Shown here one piece after another: positions 10,541 through 21,663 of a stretch of 64,000 bases of DNA. The position numbers and the translations under genes are program-made. Source of the DNA: Chionoecetes opilio (taxonomy: Eukaryota; Arthropoda; Malacostraca; Decapoda; Majidae); the NCBI GenBank assembly GCA_016584305.1, contig JACEEZ010023454.1, positions 143,874 through 207,873 on the forward strand. The letters are read 5' to 3'. The notes beneath the pieces were generated by a model. The model did no database searches. It was not told the origin of the DNA and saw only the letters and a program-made list of their open reading frames with translations. Position 1 is the stretch's first letter. Every line of letters starts with the position of its first letter.

Positions 10541-11775
10541 CATATAAGAACATATAAGAAAATAAGGAAGCTACAAGAGGCCGCGAGACCTACACGTGGT
10601 AGTTCCTGTCACCTAACACTACCTACATCCACCTTTCATCCCCATCCATGAACCTATCCAGCTCCCCTTTAAAGCTTTCCAATGACTCAGCACTAACTAC
10701 CTGTCTACTGAGACCATTCCATTCATTCACCACCCTATTTGTGAACCAGTTTTTCCCTATTTTCTTTCTAAATCTACGCTTTTCCAGCTTGAATCCGTTA
10801 CTTCTTGTTCTACTCTGGTTAAAAGCCGTAAGAACTGTTCCTACCTCTCCTTTATTAAATCCCTTTATCCACTTAAAAACTTCTATCAGATCGCCTCTTA
10901 CTCTGCGTCTCTCGAGTGAGTGTAATTTTTATAACTTCAATCTCCTCTCATAACTAAAGTTACGCATCCCTTGTATCATTTTGGTCATCCTTCTCTGCAC
11001 TTTTTCTAACAACACTATATCCATCCTGTAATATGGAGACCAAAACTGAACTGCATAGTCTAGGTGAGGCCTGACTAGAGCCAGATATAGCTTTAGAATA
11101 ACTTCCACACTTCTACTTTTCACACTTCTGGTAATGAATCCTAATACTCTATTAGCTCTATTTCTGGCCTCAATACATTGTTTCCTAGGTCGGAGGTCTG
11201 GGCTCACCCTCACTCCAAGATCTTTTTCACCTTCTGATCTTTTCAGCGATACATTGCTTATGGTGTATCTATTACCAGGGTTTTTTCTACCAACATTCAT
11301 AACGCTACATTTATCAATATTAAATTCCATCTGCCATCTGACTGCCCACTCGTTAAGTTTATCTAAGTCTCCCTGCAATATGTTTACGTCAGACTGTGAT
11401 CCAATAATCCTACCTAACTTAGTATCATCAGCAAACTTGCTGATATCACTGCTAATCCCACTATCCAAGTCGTTGATGTAAATCAAAAATAGTAATGGGC
11501 CCAAAACAGACCCTTGTGGAACTCCACTTGTCACCAGTCCCCATTCAGATTTGGAACCATTAATTGTAACCCTTTGTTGAATATTACTTAGCCAAGCTCT
11601 GATCCAATGAAGAACCTTCCCATCTATACCATGAGCCCTAACCTTATTTAAGAGTCACTCGTGTGGTACTTTGTCAAATGCCTTACTAAAGTCCAGATAT
11701 ATTATATCATAATCCTTATCATTATCTGCCGTCTCATAAACTTTCCTATAAAAACTCAATAAATTATACTATACA
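10541..11775 (-). pseudogene. CR1-like LINE, antisense copy inside the first
   Basis: The minus strand carries RT motifs SKAFDKVPHE (near 11680), [25 protein letters not shown] and the C-terminal region with VRPHLDYAVQFWSPYY and VQRRMTKMIQGM, then the 3' domain ending DGDERWM near 10620. A 201-codon frame (10929-11534) is open. The 3' end is TTCTTATATGTTCTTA next to 10541, the same terminus as the + strand copy near 19830. It is truncated upstream of the RT core. The host CR1 copy continues on both sides, so this one is the later insertion. Confidence 0.85.
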
Positions 11776-12106
11776 CTATACGTAATGTATTGCTGAACAG
11801 ATCAGAAGGTGAGAAAGATCTGGGAGGGAGGGTGAGCTCAGGCCTCCGTCCTAGGAAACAATGTATTGAGGCTAGAAATAAGAGGTAATAAGGAGTTAGG
11901 ATTCATTACCAGGAGTGTTAAAAGTAGAAGTGTTGAGGTTATTATAAACGTTTATTTGGCTCTAGTCAGACCTCACCTAGACTATGCGCTTTAGTTTTGG
12001 TCTCCGTATTAGAGGATGGATATAGCCTTGTTAGAATCAGTGCAGAGAAGGATGAGCAAAATTATAAATGGGCTGCGTAACTTTAGTTATGAGAAGAGAT
12101 TGAAGC
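11776..12106 (+). pseudogene. CR1-like LINE, + strand host copy, part 2
   Basis: It continues the + strand CR1 copy: RSEGEKDLGGRVSSGLRPRK, then KQCIEARNK, VRPHLDYAL and NFSYEKRLK. It stops exactly at the GAAGC target duplication of the BEL/Pao element (12102-12106). Confidence 0.8.
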
Positions 12107-12850
12107 AGTGCTAATTATCCACCAACCACCCTCTCAATTAGAATAGTGGTGGTTTTGTCCCCCCCCCCCCCCCCCTTGTGAGGGAGATATTGTTCGCTCA
12201 TCATAGGGGGACGTAGGAATGTGTATATATATATAATTATAATAGTAATGGGCATTGATTAATGTAATTTAAGTAAATGATAAGTATTGGGATATGATGA
12301 ATGAACATTCACAGTGGTATTAACCATTTGCACCTTATATTATCACACTAATTAGAACGACCGGTCATTAGCCGTTGTCTTTGATTTCCATCTTAGAAAC
12401 GTGGACACGTAGCTAGGTATTGTGGCGGTCCATCCGCCGCCCGCTTAGAGAGTCAGTACACTTTCAGACCCTCACGGGAGTAACATCTCCCTCTAATCTT
12501 CTCGGCTTAAATCGAGAAGAATTGTATATACCTTTTGTATATAATAAGTGTAAAACAATAGGACGTGTTAAATTCAACACAGCGATTCCATCCGGCGCGT
12601 CAGTGTTGTGTGATAACCCGCTTGACGCCTCAGATCAAAACACACCGCCTCCGCTCTTCACCGCCGGCCTGATCAAGGCCTGGCCACTCTGATCGCCTGA
12701 ACATGCAGTATTTAATAACGTCATTCTACCCTATCAACTGACAAGTATCTTACTTAGGGATGGGGTATTTCGTCGGCATGAGATAGACAATGGGTTTTCT
12801 GAAGGTAAGAACTTCAATTAATTAAATGTTTGTGACATAAAATTTCCACA
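12107..12850 (+). repeat. 5' LTR of BEL/Pao element
   Basis: Nearly identical to 18575-19424, but with a shorter AT tract at 12218-12240 and a poly-C stretch near 12161. Its first bases differ from TGTGGAAATT by a small deletion. It ends AAAATTTCCACA. Open frames inside it are incidental. Confidence 0.85.
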
Positions 12851-12870
12851 TTGGTATCCCGAGATAAGGA
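12851..12870 (+). promoter_or_regulatory. Candidate primer-binding site
   Basis: Directly after the LTR stands T-TGGTATCCCGAGATAAGG. A TGG immediately after the LTR fits pairing to the CCA end of a tRNA primer. The tRNA was not identified. Confidence 0.45.
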
Positions 12871-13174
12871 ATATTGATGTTCATGTGATTCGGATTGGTC
12901 ATTGTGATACATAGTCATGAGCTCATCACAACAGGTCGTTAAGAGAGCGGAGGTGAAGTGTTTAGGTGCGTCGGGAACGAGCCAACAGCCGAGTAGGTAC
13001 CATTCGCCAGTTAGGAGATAACATCAGAGGTTACATAGCGCTAGTTAGTTGTGATAATAAAGTGGTGGTTGGTCATAGGCCTGGTAATGCGTCGTGACAG
13101 ACCAAACTGACGGCACTCCCACCACTTAAGACATAATAATTATCAACTAACAATTATTTTTAGTTACTTAATTA

Positions 13175-14344
13175 GCTAAGCCAAAGACTACTGTATACTG
13201 GATTTGCTACTGGCGCTCCGCGCCAATCCGCCCATGGCCAGTGGAGACCGATTGGCAAGGTAAAAAAGTGTTTCGAACATCACTCCCATTTCCCTTCCTA
13301 TGGTTAATCAATATAAATGATATAATGTTATCTTCGTAAATGTATCTTCTTTAATATTAAAAAATAAAAAACAGTAAAACACACTAAAAAGTGCCATTAT
13401 GAGACTGAAGAAATATGCATGAACTTAAAACTCTTCGCCATTTAATATTTTGCGAGACAACATTTAACATGGAGCATATCAATAGAAGCGGAATTCATTA
13501 GCTTTCCATTGATATATTTCATTTTCTGATAAATGAATTAGCACTATGCATAAATTAGCGTTAATAAAAACAATAACATCATCAATCGGATCTGCAAGTA
13601 AAAATGTGTTCCATGAACACAGTAGACTATGGTTTATCAGTATAACTGATACACTGTTATACACTGTTATCTTCGTAAAGGTCTGTTCTATAATATTCTC
13701 CAATAAAAAACTGTAAAATACACTAAATAAATGCCATTATGAGACTGAAGAAATATGCATGCACTTAAAATTCACTTAAATTCTTCGCCATGTAATATTT
13801 TGCGTACAAATGTTTTACATGAAGCATATCAATAGCAGCGGAATTTTATTAGATTTCCATTGATATATTTCGATTTCTGATAAATGAAGTAGCACCATGT
13901 ATAAATTAGCATTAACTAAATAAATAACATCATCAATTGGGTAATTTTCCAGATTGATGATGTCATTTATTTAGTTAACGCTAATTTATGAATAGTGCTA
14001 ATTCATTTATCAGAAAACGAAATATATCAATGGAAAGCTAATAAAATTTCGCTTATATTGATATGCTTCATGTAAAATGTTTTCTCGCAAAGTATTAAAT
14101 GGCGAAGAGTTTAAGTGAATTTTAAGTGCATGCATATTTCTTCAGAGCCTCATAATGGCATTTCTTTAGTGAATTTTACTGTTTTTTACTTGTACGAAGA
14201 TATCAGTATATCATTTATACTGATAAACCATAGGAAGGGAAATGGGAGTGATTTTCGAAAATGTCAGGAATCGCGGCATTGGCCTCCACTGGAAATAGCC
14301 CAAACTGAGTAGCAAATCCAGTATACAGTAGTCTTTTGCTAAGC
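13175..14344. mobile_element. Foldback element with duplicated left arm
   Basis: The ends GCTAAGCCAAAGACTACTG and CAGTAGTCTTTTGCTAAGC are inverted. The left side holds two direct copies (about 13315-13590 and 13625-13940) of a ~290-bp block. The right side (about 13950-14250) is an inverted copy of that block, with a turn near 13940-13955. No coding capacity. Non-autonomous foldback or MITE-like; superfamily unknown. Confidence 0.8.
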
Positions 14345-14917
14345 ATTCATTATATTATCGGCTAAATTAGGATGGCTCACACGAATATATATATAAGTGT
14401 GAGGACGCAGTTAAGGCTATTCCTATTTAGTTCGGTGGCTAAACCCCATATTTAGGCCGAACCTTTGAATTTGTGGTGCATAATTGTTCTTTGCGGATTT
14501 TGATAGCCTGAAACTTTAGCTTTTGAATCTGTCGGATGCAACTTTTGCATCCTTGAGCATTTTGCAAAAATGACGACTGAAGATAGGAATGGGAATCACT
14601 GTTTGGGACTGAAAATTTGAGGTAGGGGTAATAATAAACGGGCATAGATCACACCTTTGACAACATTTTTACTACCAAAATGTTCGTATTGATTAGCTTT
14701 AGTACCTCAAAGTAATGATATATGAATTTCGTCAACAATAAGGTCATAGGAGGTCAAAAAGTCACAATTTTTGGCGTGAAAATGAAATTCGACGAGCTGA
14801 CTTTGGCCTTTTCCTTTTACTGATACATATTTACATGCTGCCGCGTTCATCCACTAAAGCCTGATGAACATCCTCAGGGACGTGTCAACATTGTAACCGG
14901 AAGGGTTATTCCAGACA

Positions 14918-15102
14918 GTGAATGTGGAAAATGCCCAGACCATTGGAATCCAGCAAAGACAAGCGGTTGAACCAAGTTGGCCAGAAGGATTCCACAAGCC
15001 GATTGTAAACCGAGTCAAAACCATGGTCGGAAATCAAGCAAAAAGAACACATACCACTGATAAAAAGGGACAGATGGACTGTGAACTAATCTTCTCAAGG
15101 CT
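14918..15102 (+). pseudogene. Academ-like protein, N-terminal remnant
   Basis: An open frame containing NQAKRTHTTDKKGQMDCELI ends in LIFSRL exactly where the RTE fragment is inserted. The continuation at 15787 keeps the same frame after the 12-bp target duplication. This shows that one gene was split here. Confidence 0.55.
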
Positions 15103-15774
15103 CAATCAATCATTGGGGGCATACGCCGGGGGGCGCGTCTCCTCGCCCACCCTACGACGCCACTCCCGGGGGTCACCACGCGCGAGTTCCCATGCAGGCT
15201 CCTTTCCCATACCAAGCAGCTCTCGACAAGAAACATCAACTTGCCCCAGCCACGAGCCTTGTGGGCGCCCCCTTGGCCTCCTCCACGCCGGATTGTCTCT
15301 TACAGATACAACCCGATGGGAAGGATCGGTTTCAGGGTAGCGTGCCACATGCCCATATAGCCGAAGTTGGCGCTGACGGACTATGCAGGTAATAGGCCTC
15401 GATTCAGTCTCACGGTGCAATCGCTGATTTGACACGTAATCATCCCAGCGATACCCCATGATTCTGCGAAGACACTTATTACCAAAGGCATTGATTCGTC
15501 TCTTCAAGTCACTATTTAGTGTCCATGTCTCACAACCATAGAGTAAGACAATTCACAAGCGACTTGAAGATCCGGATCTTTGTCCTCCTGCACAGGTACC
15601 GACAACGCCACATACTCCCGCTGAGCGAGTCCATAACACCGTGGGCTATGCCAATCCGTCGTAAGACTTCTTGACGTGACCCGTCGTCATTATGGACTGC
15701 GCTACCAAGGTATGTAAAACTTTCCAAGATCTCAATGTCCTTGCCACACGCATGCACAGACTGTACTGCTTCTG
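15103..15774 (-). pseudogene. RTE-like LINE, 5'-truncated 3' end
   Basis: The minus strand encodes the C-terminal region HACGKDIEILESFTYLGSAV ... FGNKCLRRIMGYRWDDY ... RRPRGRPQGSW and ends PPAYAPND followed by an (ATTG)n tail at 15103-15112. It matches 19949-21127 closely. CTTCTCAAGGCT is repeated on both sides (15091-15102, 15775-15786) as a 12-bp target duplication, so this is a complete but 5'-truncated insertion. One small frame break lies near 15540. Confidence 0.85.
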
Positions 15775-15779
15775 CTTCT

Positions 15780-17319
15780 CAAGGCTGATGATATTAATAC
15801 AGTATCGAGACATTGATGTAAATTCAGTCATGGGATATGAGCTGACACCTCTTCCAATGTCGCTCTTTGATGGCACAAAGGACCAACCTGAAAGGAGAAT
15901 AGCTAAAGCCAAAGCTACGCTCAAGAAGACTCTCCAAGTGGAACATTCCTCCAGGACATTCACAAGCCACACAGATGCAATAGATGGATGTGCAGCAATG
16001 TGGATAGTTCACTGACCAAAGAAGGGAGTCGTCAATGATTATGTGAATGCCTTTGTAGATTATGTGCTTTCCAAGATGACCGTTTCGAGCAACGTATTTG
16101 TAGTGTTTGACAAATATCACAAGAAAAGCATCAAGAGCAGCACAAGGGCTGCACGATCTGCTGGAGTGCAGCATTGCAAGGAACATGTCATTACTCTGAC
16201 AACGCCAATTCCCTCCCGAGACGTTGTTCTCAATGTGGCACACAACAAGGAGCAGCTCATTGAGATGATCACTGAGGAACTTCTAGATAGAACGCAAGGA
16301 CTCCGGTTACCAAACAGACTTGTTGTCACAGGGAAAGCTGATACTCCTGTTGAAGTCTGGCAAGCTGTAAGAGTGGAGAGATCAGATTTGCAAACTAACC
16401 ATGAGGAAGGAGACGTCATTATTCCACACCAGGTTGTCCAGTTTGTTTCTAACACCAGAAGGACTATTAAAGTAATCTGAGATGACACAGACGTGTTTGT
16501 ATTGCTTGTACATTACTACCACTACTGTCAACTCTCAGCATGCCTTGTCATGGAACCGACTTCTCCTGAAAGGACTTCATTGAACATTGGAGACACCGTA
16601 ATAAAACACCAGGCTATTGTCCCACAGCTGCTGGCAGCACATGCGTTGACAGGATGCGACACAGTTGGTTGCTATTTTGGAATTGGAAAAATCAAAGCAG
16701 TAAAAGTCCTAAAGGCAGGATATAAACTGGACAGCATAGGACAACCTGAAGCCCAACACGAGACAATAATTCGAGAAGCAACCCAGTTTATTGCAGCATG
16801 CTATGGAGAGAAATTTGGACCAAACGACAGCATGTCAGATATCCGATACAGACATTGGATCTCCAGCATGGGCAGAAAAAGTGCTGCGTCAGTTCACCAA
16901 CTGAAGACTCTATCTCCTACAAGTGAAGCGTTTGTCGAGAACGTGAAAAGGGCACATTTTCAAGCATGCATTTGGAGGTCGGCACTGACTGGCGAGGCAC
17001 CAGATATGGACCCTCTGGAGAACGGCGGGTATCTGATGACGATTTCGGTGTATTAATGCCAGTGACCCTCCCACCACAAATGGAAATTGCTCCAGCAGCT
17101 GTTATGAAGCTGATCCAATGTGGCTGCTCAAGCGAAACACCATGCTCAACTGAGAGGTGTGGATGTGTGGCTGGTCAGATGTCCTGTTCTGCTTTTTGTC
17201 GCTGTCGAGCAGAAATAAGAACATGTCGGAATCGCTGGACATTGCTGAAACAACGGATAGAGGATGCCAATGACTCGGATGAAGGTGAAAGTAATGATGA
17301 GGATGACAGTGATGACTGA
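15780..17319 (+). pseudogene. Academ-like protein with FEN/XPG-like nuclease and CXC-like tail
   Basis: It continues the split gene. Motifs: NVFVVFDKYH (about 16095), NHEEGDVIIPHQVVQF (about 16400), DDTDVFVLLVHYYHY (about 16480), HALTGCDTVGCYFGIGKIKA (16640-16700), then a C-terminal block VTLPPQMEIAPAAVMKLIQC with a Cys cluster CGCSSETPCS...CGC...CSAFCRC (17120-17210) and an Asp/Glu-rich end. H-E-E-x-D, D-T-D-V and G-C-D-T...GIGK resemble the acidic active-site and helix-hairpin order of FEN/XPG-like PIN nucleases. The Cys cluster resembles CXC-type zinc motifs. A stop at 16480 and a frame change near 17045 break it. The biochemical role in transposition is inferred. Confidence 0.65.
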
Positions 17320-17949
17320 TGTGTTTGATTATATGAGTTTCCTCATTGGACGCTACTGCAATAGATCTCGTCTCTAAGACACTTGTGTATTTTGTTATGT
17401 TCTAGTGGGAATAGATTAGCTTAATCCCTTGGATTCATGAAATTCTGTGGATATAAAGCTGATTATTCTCTGTAAATATGTTAATGTATACGTTACCTAT
17501 TTTTGCGGCCATCTTAGATTGGGTATTCAGAAATATTGTTATTGTACTTTTCCCAGTCTAATTGGATGGTTTAATCTTATTTTCTGTTATGTATTATTAG
17601 TTTAACAGACCGTCTATTTTTCAGACCGTATAAATATAAGTGTCTATTGTAATTTCATTGGTGTTATTGTATTCCTTGACCACAAAAACCTATGGTTAGA
17701 CACCAAAAGGACTGTTGTAAGTCAAATATTAAGGAAGTTATCAATATAAAACCATTACTACGTTGGTGTATTATGTATATTAGCCGCCATCTTGAATTTC
17801 TCAAAATGCTCAAGGGTGCCATAATTGCACTCGACGGATTCTTATTAATGGCACACTCAGTGATCAAAATCCGCAGAGAACAATTATGCACCAAAAATTC
17901 CAAGGTTCCCCCCCCTGGCTGCTGGACTAATTGATTATATTAATTTTAA

Positions 17950-18543
17950 GACAGTTCTCCCATTGTTAAAGATGCAATGTGATAAATATGAAGAGGTTTA
18001 CTTCCTATATGAAGTTGAATTAAGACAAGCTGGGGATAAAGAATTAATTCACCAATGCGTGACCAAGTATGAACAAGAGTGTCAAAGATATCTTGATAAA
18101 ATAATTGAATATGAGGGAATCCTGGAGTGTGCTCATATTCCAACAACAGCTAAAGCCTCTTTAACCCAAATTTAATTACCAGACTTGTCATTACCTCAGT
18201 TCGCAGGAGAAAATTGGTTCTCCTTATGGGATAAATTTTAATTTATTGATGATAGAGCTGACTTAACAGAGGTGCATAAATTAACTTATTTGTTGGGTCA
18301 GTTGAGAGGTCCCGCTGAACTTCCCGCTGATAGAAAGCTCCTAAAATCATTTGAGGTCACTCGTGATGACTATACTGGGGATATAATAATTTCAGGAGAT
18401 AACTTTCCCCCCAATAAAGTATATGTCTGCATTTTCACATGTACCTCTATCTGGGGTATTAATTTAAAAGTAGCCAAAGATCAAAGTGCCGAAACATCTA
18501 TTCCAATGTTCCGGCGCTATGTGGCCTGGGGTCATGTTACCTG
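17950..18543 (+). pseudogene. BEL/Pao gag-integrase remnant with internal deletion
   Basis: First a coiled-coil-like acidic/basic segment (KMQCDKYEEVYFLYEVELRQ), then LPQFAGENWFSLWDKF and VHKLTYLLGQLRGPAEL. These match the conserved gag segment of BEL/Pao elements (L-P-x-F-x-G-x...W-x-F-x-D-x-F, K-x-x-Y-L...L-x-G-x-A). The frame then jumps to VYVCIFTCTSIWGINLKV and FRRYVAWGHV, typical of the BEL/Pao integrase core. Protease, RT and RNase H are absent, so several kb were deleted. Stops at 18173 and 18240. Confidence 0.7.
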
Positions 18544-18574
18544 AAGCGGACTTCAGTTTTCGCCGGGCCCCAGT

Positions 18575-18696
18575 TGTGGAAATTATCCACCAACCACCCT
18601 CTCAATTAGTACAACTGAGTACCAACTGAGTGGTGGTTTTGTTCCCCCACCTTGTGAGGGAGGTATTGTTCGCTCATCATCGGGGGAGCGTAGGAA

Positions 18697-18792
<96 letters not shown>

Positions 18793-19424
18793 TATATAAT
18801 TATAATGGTAATGGGTATTAATTAAGGTAATCTAAGGAAATGATAAGTATTGGGATATGATGAATGAACATTCACAGTGGTATTAACCATTTGCACCTTA
18901 TATTATCACACTAATTAGAACGACCGGTCATTAGCCGTTGTCTTTGATTTCCATCTTAGAAACGTGGACACGTAGCTAGGTATTGTGGCGGTCCATCCGC
19001 CGCCCGCTTAGAGAGTCAGTACACTTTCAGACCCTCACGGGAGTAACATCTCCCTCTAATCTTCTCGGATTAAATCGAGAAGAATTGTATATACCTATAA
19101 AATAAGTGTAAAACAATAGGACGTGTTACATTCAACACAGCGATTCCATCCGGCGCGTCAGTGTTGTGTGATAACCCGCTTGACGCCTCAGATCAAAACA
19201 CACCGCCTCCGCTCTTCACCGCCGGCTTGATCAAGGCCTGGCCACTCCGATCGCCTGAGCATGCAGTATTTAATAACGTCATTCTACCCTATCAACCTTC
19301 CTATCCACCGAGAAGTATCTTAGTTAGTACTGGCTGGGGTATTTTGTCGGGATGAGATAGACAATGAGTTTTCTGAAGGTAAGAACTTCAATTGATTAAA
19401 TGTTGTTGACATAAAATTTCCACA
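18575..19424 (+). repeat. 3' LTR of BEL/Pao element
   Basis: Direct copy of 12107-12850. It starts TGTGGAAATTATCC and ends AAAATTTCCACA. It is longer than the 5' LTR because of an expanded (AT)n tract. Confidence 0.85.
18703..18800. repeat. (AT)n microsatellite in the 3' LTR
   Basis: An AT dinucleotide tract of about 40 units, only a few units long in the 5' LTR; it expanded after insertion. Confidence 0.95.
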
Positions 19425-19429
19425 GAAGC

Positions 19430-19835
19430 TATTAAATTTACACTCACACGAGAGGCGTAAAATAATAGGCGATCTTATACAAGTTTTTAAGTGGATCAAG
19501 GGATACAATAACGGAGATGTAGGAAAAGTTTTTGCGGCTACTAAACAGGGTAGAACAAGAAGTAAAGGATTCAAGCTGGAAAAGCGTAGATTTAAAAAAG
19601 AAATAGGGAAAATGGTTCACAAATAATGGTTCACAAATAGGGTTGTAAATTTTTGGAATGGACTCAGTATTCAGTTAGTTACTGCGGAGTCATTAGTGAG
19701 CTTCAAAAGGAGGCTAGATTATTTCTTGGATGGGGATGAAAGGTGGATGTAGGTAGTATTAAGTAACACGAACTACCATGTGTAGGTCTCACGGCCTCTT
19801 GTAGCTTCCATATTTTCTTATGTTCTTAAAAGTAT
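19430..19835 (+). pseudogene. CR1-like LINE, + strand host copy, part 3 (3' end)
   Basis: After the BEL/Pao duplication the CR1 frame resumes: LLNLHSHERRKIIGDLIQVF, KWIKGYNNGDV, GFKLEKRRFKKEIGK, then FWNGLS and a DGDERWM end near 19750. The 3' terminus TTTTCTTATGTTCTTA matches the antisense copy at 10541. Confidence 0.8.
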
Positions 19836-19948
19836 ATCCTTTCAGAGATACAAATAAACCTATTTGTGAATGCAACGTATGGATTTCACAGATATTGAAT
19901 CACCCCAAATATGTATAAACACATTATTTGCAATGCTTCAGTGTGAAC

Positions 19949-21127
19949 CTAGCGCTTCGTGTCCTGGTGGAACGCCGACGTGAGTTTCGACAGGGGATGC
20001 TTGCAGCCTATATTGATCTCAAGAAGGCGTTTGACTCAGTGCATCATGAGTCACTCTGGGATCTTCTGCGACTTCGAGGGATTCCTGCAAGGACTATTGG
20101 TTTGATAACTGGTCTGTATTCTGGGACTGAGAGTGCTGTGAAGTGTGGAGCAGGTGTATCCAGCTTCTTTCCTGTGAATACAGGAGTAAGGCAAGGGTGC
20201 GTCCTTGCCCCATCACTTTTCAACGCTTGTATGGACTGGGTATTGGACAAGGTTGTAGATCAAAGTGATTGTGGAGCATCCGTCGGCAACACCAAGATCA
20301 CTGATCTTGTTTTTGCCGATGATGCAGTACTCTTTGCTGAGTCGCTGGAGGTCCTGATGATGGCTCTCGAGGCGCTGCACGAGGAGGCAAAGCCTTTGGG
20401 ACTTGAGGTCTCCTGGCTCAAGACCAAGGTCCAGGTGTTTGGAGACTTACTAGATGAAGCAGTACAGTCTGTTCATGCGTGTGGCGAGGACATTGAGATC
20501 TTGGAAAGTTTTACATACCTTGGTAGCGCAGTCCATAATGACGGCGGGTCACGTCAAGAAGTCTTACGGCGGATTGGCATAGCCCACGGTGTTATGGACT
20601 CGCTCAGCGGGAGTATTTGGCGTTGTCGGTACCTGTGCAGGAGGACAAAGATCCGGATCTTCAAGTCGCTTGTGATCCCTGTCTTACTCTATGGTTATGA
20701 GACATCGACACTAAATAGTGACTTGAAGAGACGAATCAATGCCTTTGGTAATAAGTGTCTTCGCAGAATCATGGGGTATCGCTGGGATGATTACGTGTCA
20801 AATCAGCGATTGCACCGTGAGACTGAATCGAGGCCTATTACCTGCATAGTCCGTCAGCCCCAACTTCGGCTATATGGGCATGTAGCACACTACCCTGAAA
20901 CCGATCCTTCCCATCGGGTTGTATCTGTAAGAGACAATCCGGCGTGGAGGAGGCCAAGGGGGCGCCCACAAGGCTCGTGGCTGGGGCAAGTTGATGTTTC
21001 TTGTCGAGAGCTGCTTGGTATGGGAAAGGAGCCTGCATGGGAACTCGCGCGTGGTGACCCCCGGGAGTGGCGTCGTAGGGTGGGCGAGGCGACACGCCCC
21101 CCGGCATATGCCCCCAATGATTGATTG
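19949..21127 (+). pseudogene. RTE-like LINE, 5'-truncated, largely open
   Basis: An open frame of about 390 codons ends at the TGA at 21122-21124. RT motifs: IDLKKAFDSVHHESLWDLLR, NTGVRQGCVLAPSLFNACMD, TDLVFADDAVLFAES (FADD active site); then the C-terminal RRINAFGNKCLRRIMGYRWD and RRPRGRPQGSW. Endonuclease and RT N-terminus are missing. The 3' end is (ATTG)n. AGTGTGAAC on both sides (19940-19948, 21128-21136) is a 9-bp target duplication. It may be the youngest of the three RTE-like copies here. The RTE clade assignment rests on layout and short-repeat tail and is not certain. Confidence 0.8.
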
Positions 21128-21230
21128 AGTGTGAACAATATTCGGCATCGAAAAGAGTAATATTGGACTTACATACATCTTTAGTTAAGGCACCAATCAT
21201 ATACTTAAGCCGGGCAGCTGGTGTATACAG

Positions 21231-21429
21231 GTATGCGTTTGTGACAGGCTGGTGCAGCAGTATGGGTTGTGGCTGCAGCCCAACACCCGCGTGTTGGTGC
21301 TGGGCCACAGGCATGACGTACAGGCGCTCCTCCTGCACCCCAGCCTGCGGAACAACCGACATGCCATTTACATCACGCCAGGCAGCGCTGCGCACCATGG
21401 CACGGGGTGGACAGCCAACGAATTCCCCG
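21231..21429 (+). CDS. Ionotropic receptor, exon 3 (amino-terminal region)
   Basis: The acceptor GTATACAG at 21223-21230 starts a phase-0 exon reading VCVCDRLVQQYGLWLQPNTR and then RVLVLGHRHDVQALLLHP. It joins directly to exon 2. The donor is G|GTGAGA at 21430 (phase 1). The region corresponds to the poorly conserved amino-terminal part of IRs upstream of the ligand-binding domain. GC content is clearly higher than in the surrounding LINE and intron sequence. Its left edge follows the RTE copy by only about 100 bp. Confidence 0.75.
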
Positions 21430-21537
21430 GTGAGATATTACTGGATCTGTGTTCTTAAATACATAAATAGACTCTTTACAACCTCAGATTATCATATCAC
21501 CACATATTATTGATCACACATCCTCGGGTGTGCCTAG

Positions 21538-21663
21538 GCCTATGCGGTGATGTGAAGGTTTACCGTCGCTGCCTATACTGCCACAGAGGGCGACCCAACG
21601 TGCAGCTGGTGCAGCGCTGGAGCGTGGCAGATGGCGCTCCCAAGGACATGGACTTGTTTGAGG
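21538..21663 (+). CDS. Ionotropic receptor, exon 4
   Basis: The acceptor TGCCTAG at 21531-21537 is followed by GC, which completes a Gly codon from exon 3 across a 108-bp intron. It encodes LCGDVKVYRRCLYCHRGRPN and QRWSVADGAPKDMDLFE. The two close Cys (CLYC) are common just before S1 in IRs. It ends at G|GTAAGA (phase 1), which fits the AC start of the exon at 25302. Confidence 0.8.

Larger units (their letters stand above)
14428..17929 (+). mobile_element. Academ-like DNA transposon, copy 2
   Basis: The termini are TAGTTCGGTGGCT (14428) and the inverse of TAGTCCAGCAGCC (ending 17929). They are followed inward by a ~45-bp inverted match, for example TGGTGCATAATTGTTCT on the left and its complement at 17876. 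ATT on both outer sides gives a 3-bp target duplication. The right terminus resembles TAGTCCATGAGCC of the element at 49814-52943. The interior codes for the nuclease-like pseudogene at 15780-17319 and is interrupted by an RTE fragment. The 3-bp duplication and nuclease fit Academ as I know it; no search was done. Confidence 0.7.
12107..19424 (+). mobile_element. BEL/Pao-type LTR retrotransposon, decayed, with nested inserts
   Basis: Two near-identical direct repeats (12107-12850 and 18575-19424) flank the unit, and GAAGC occurs on both outer sides (12102-12106, 19425-19429) as a 5-bp target duplication. The unit splits one CR1 copy, whose coding sequence resumes at 19430. LTR ends are TGTGGAAATT...AATTTCCACA. 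Internal coding survives only at 17950-18543 and is of BEL/Pao type. The rest of the interior is an Academ-like element, a foldback element and short non-coding sequence, so much of the original body is deleted. Confidence 0.8.
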
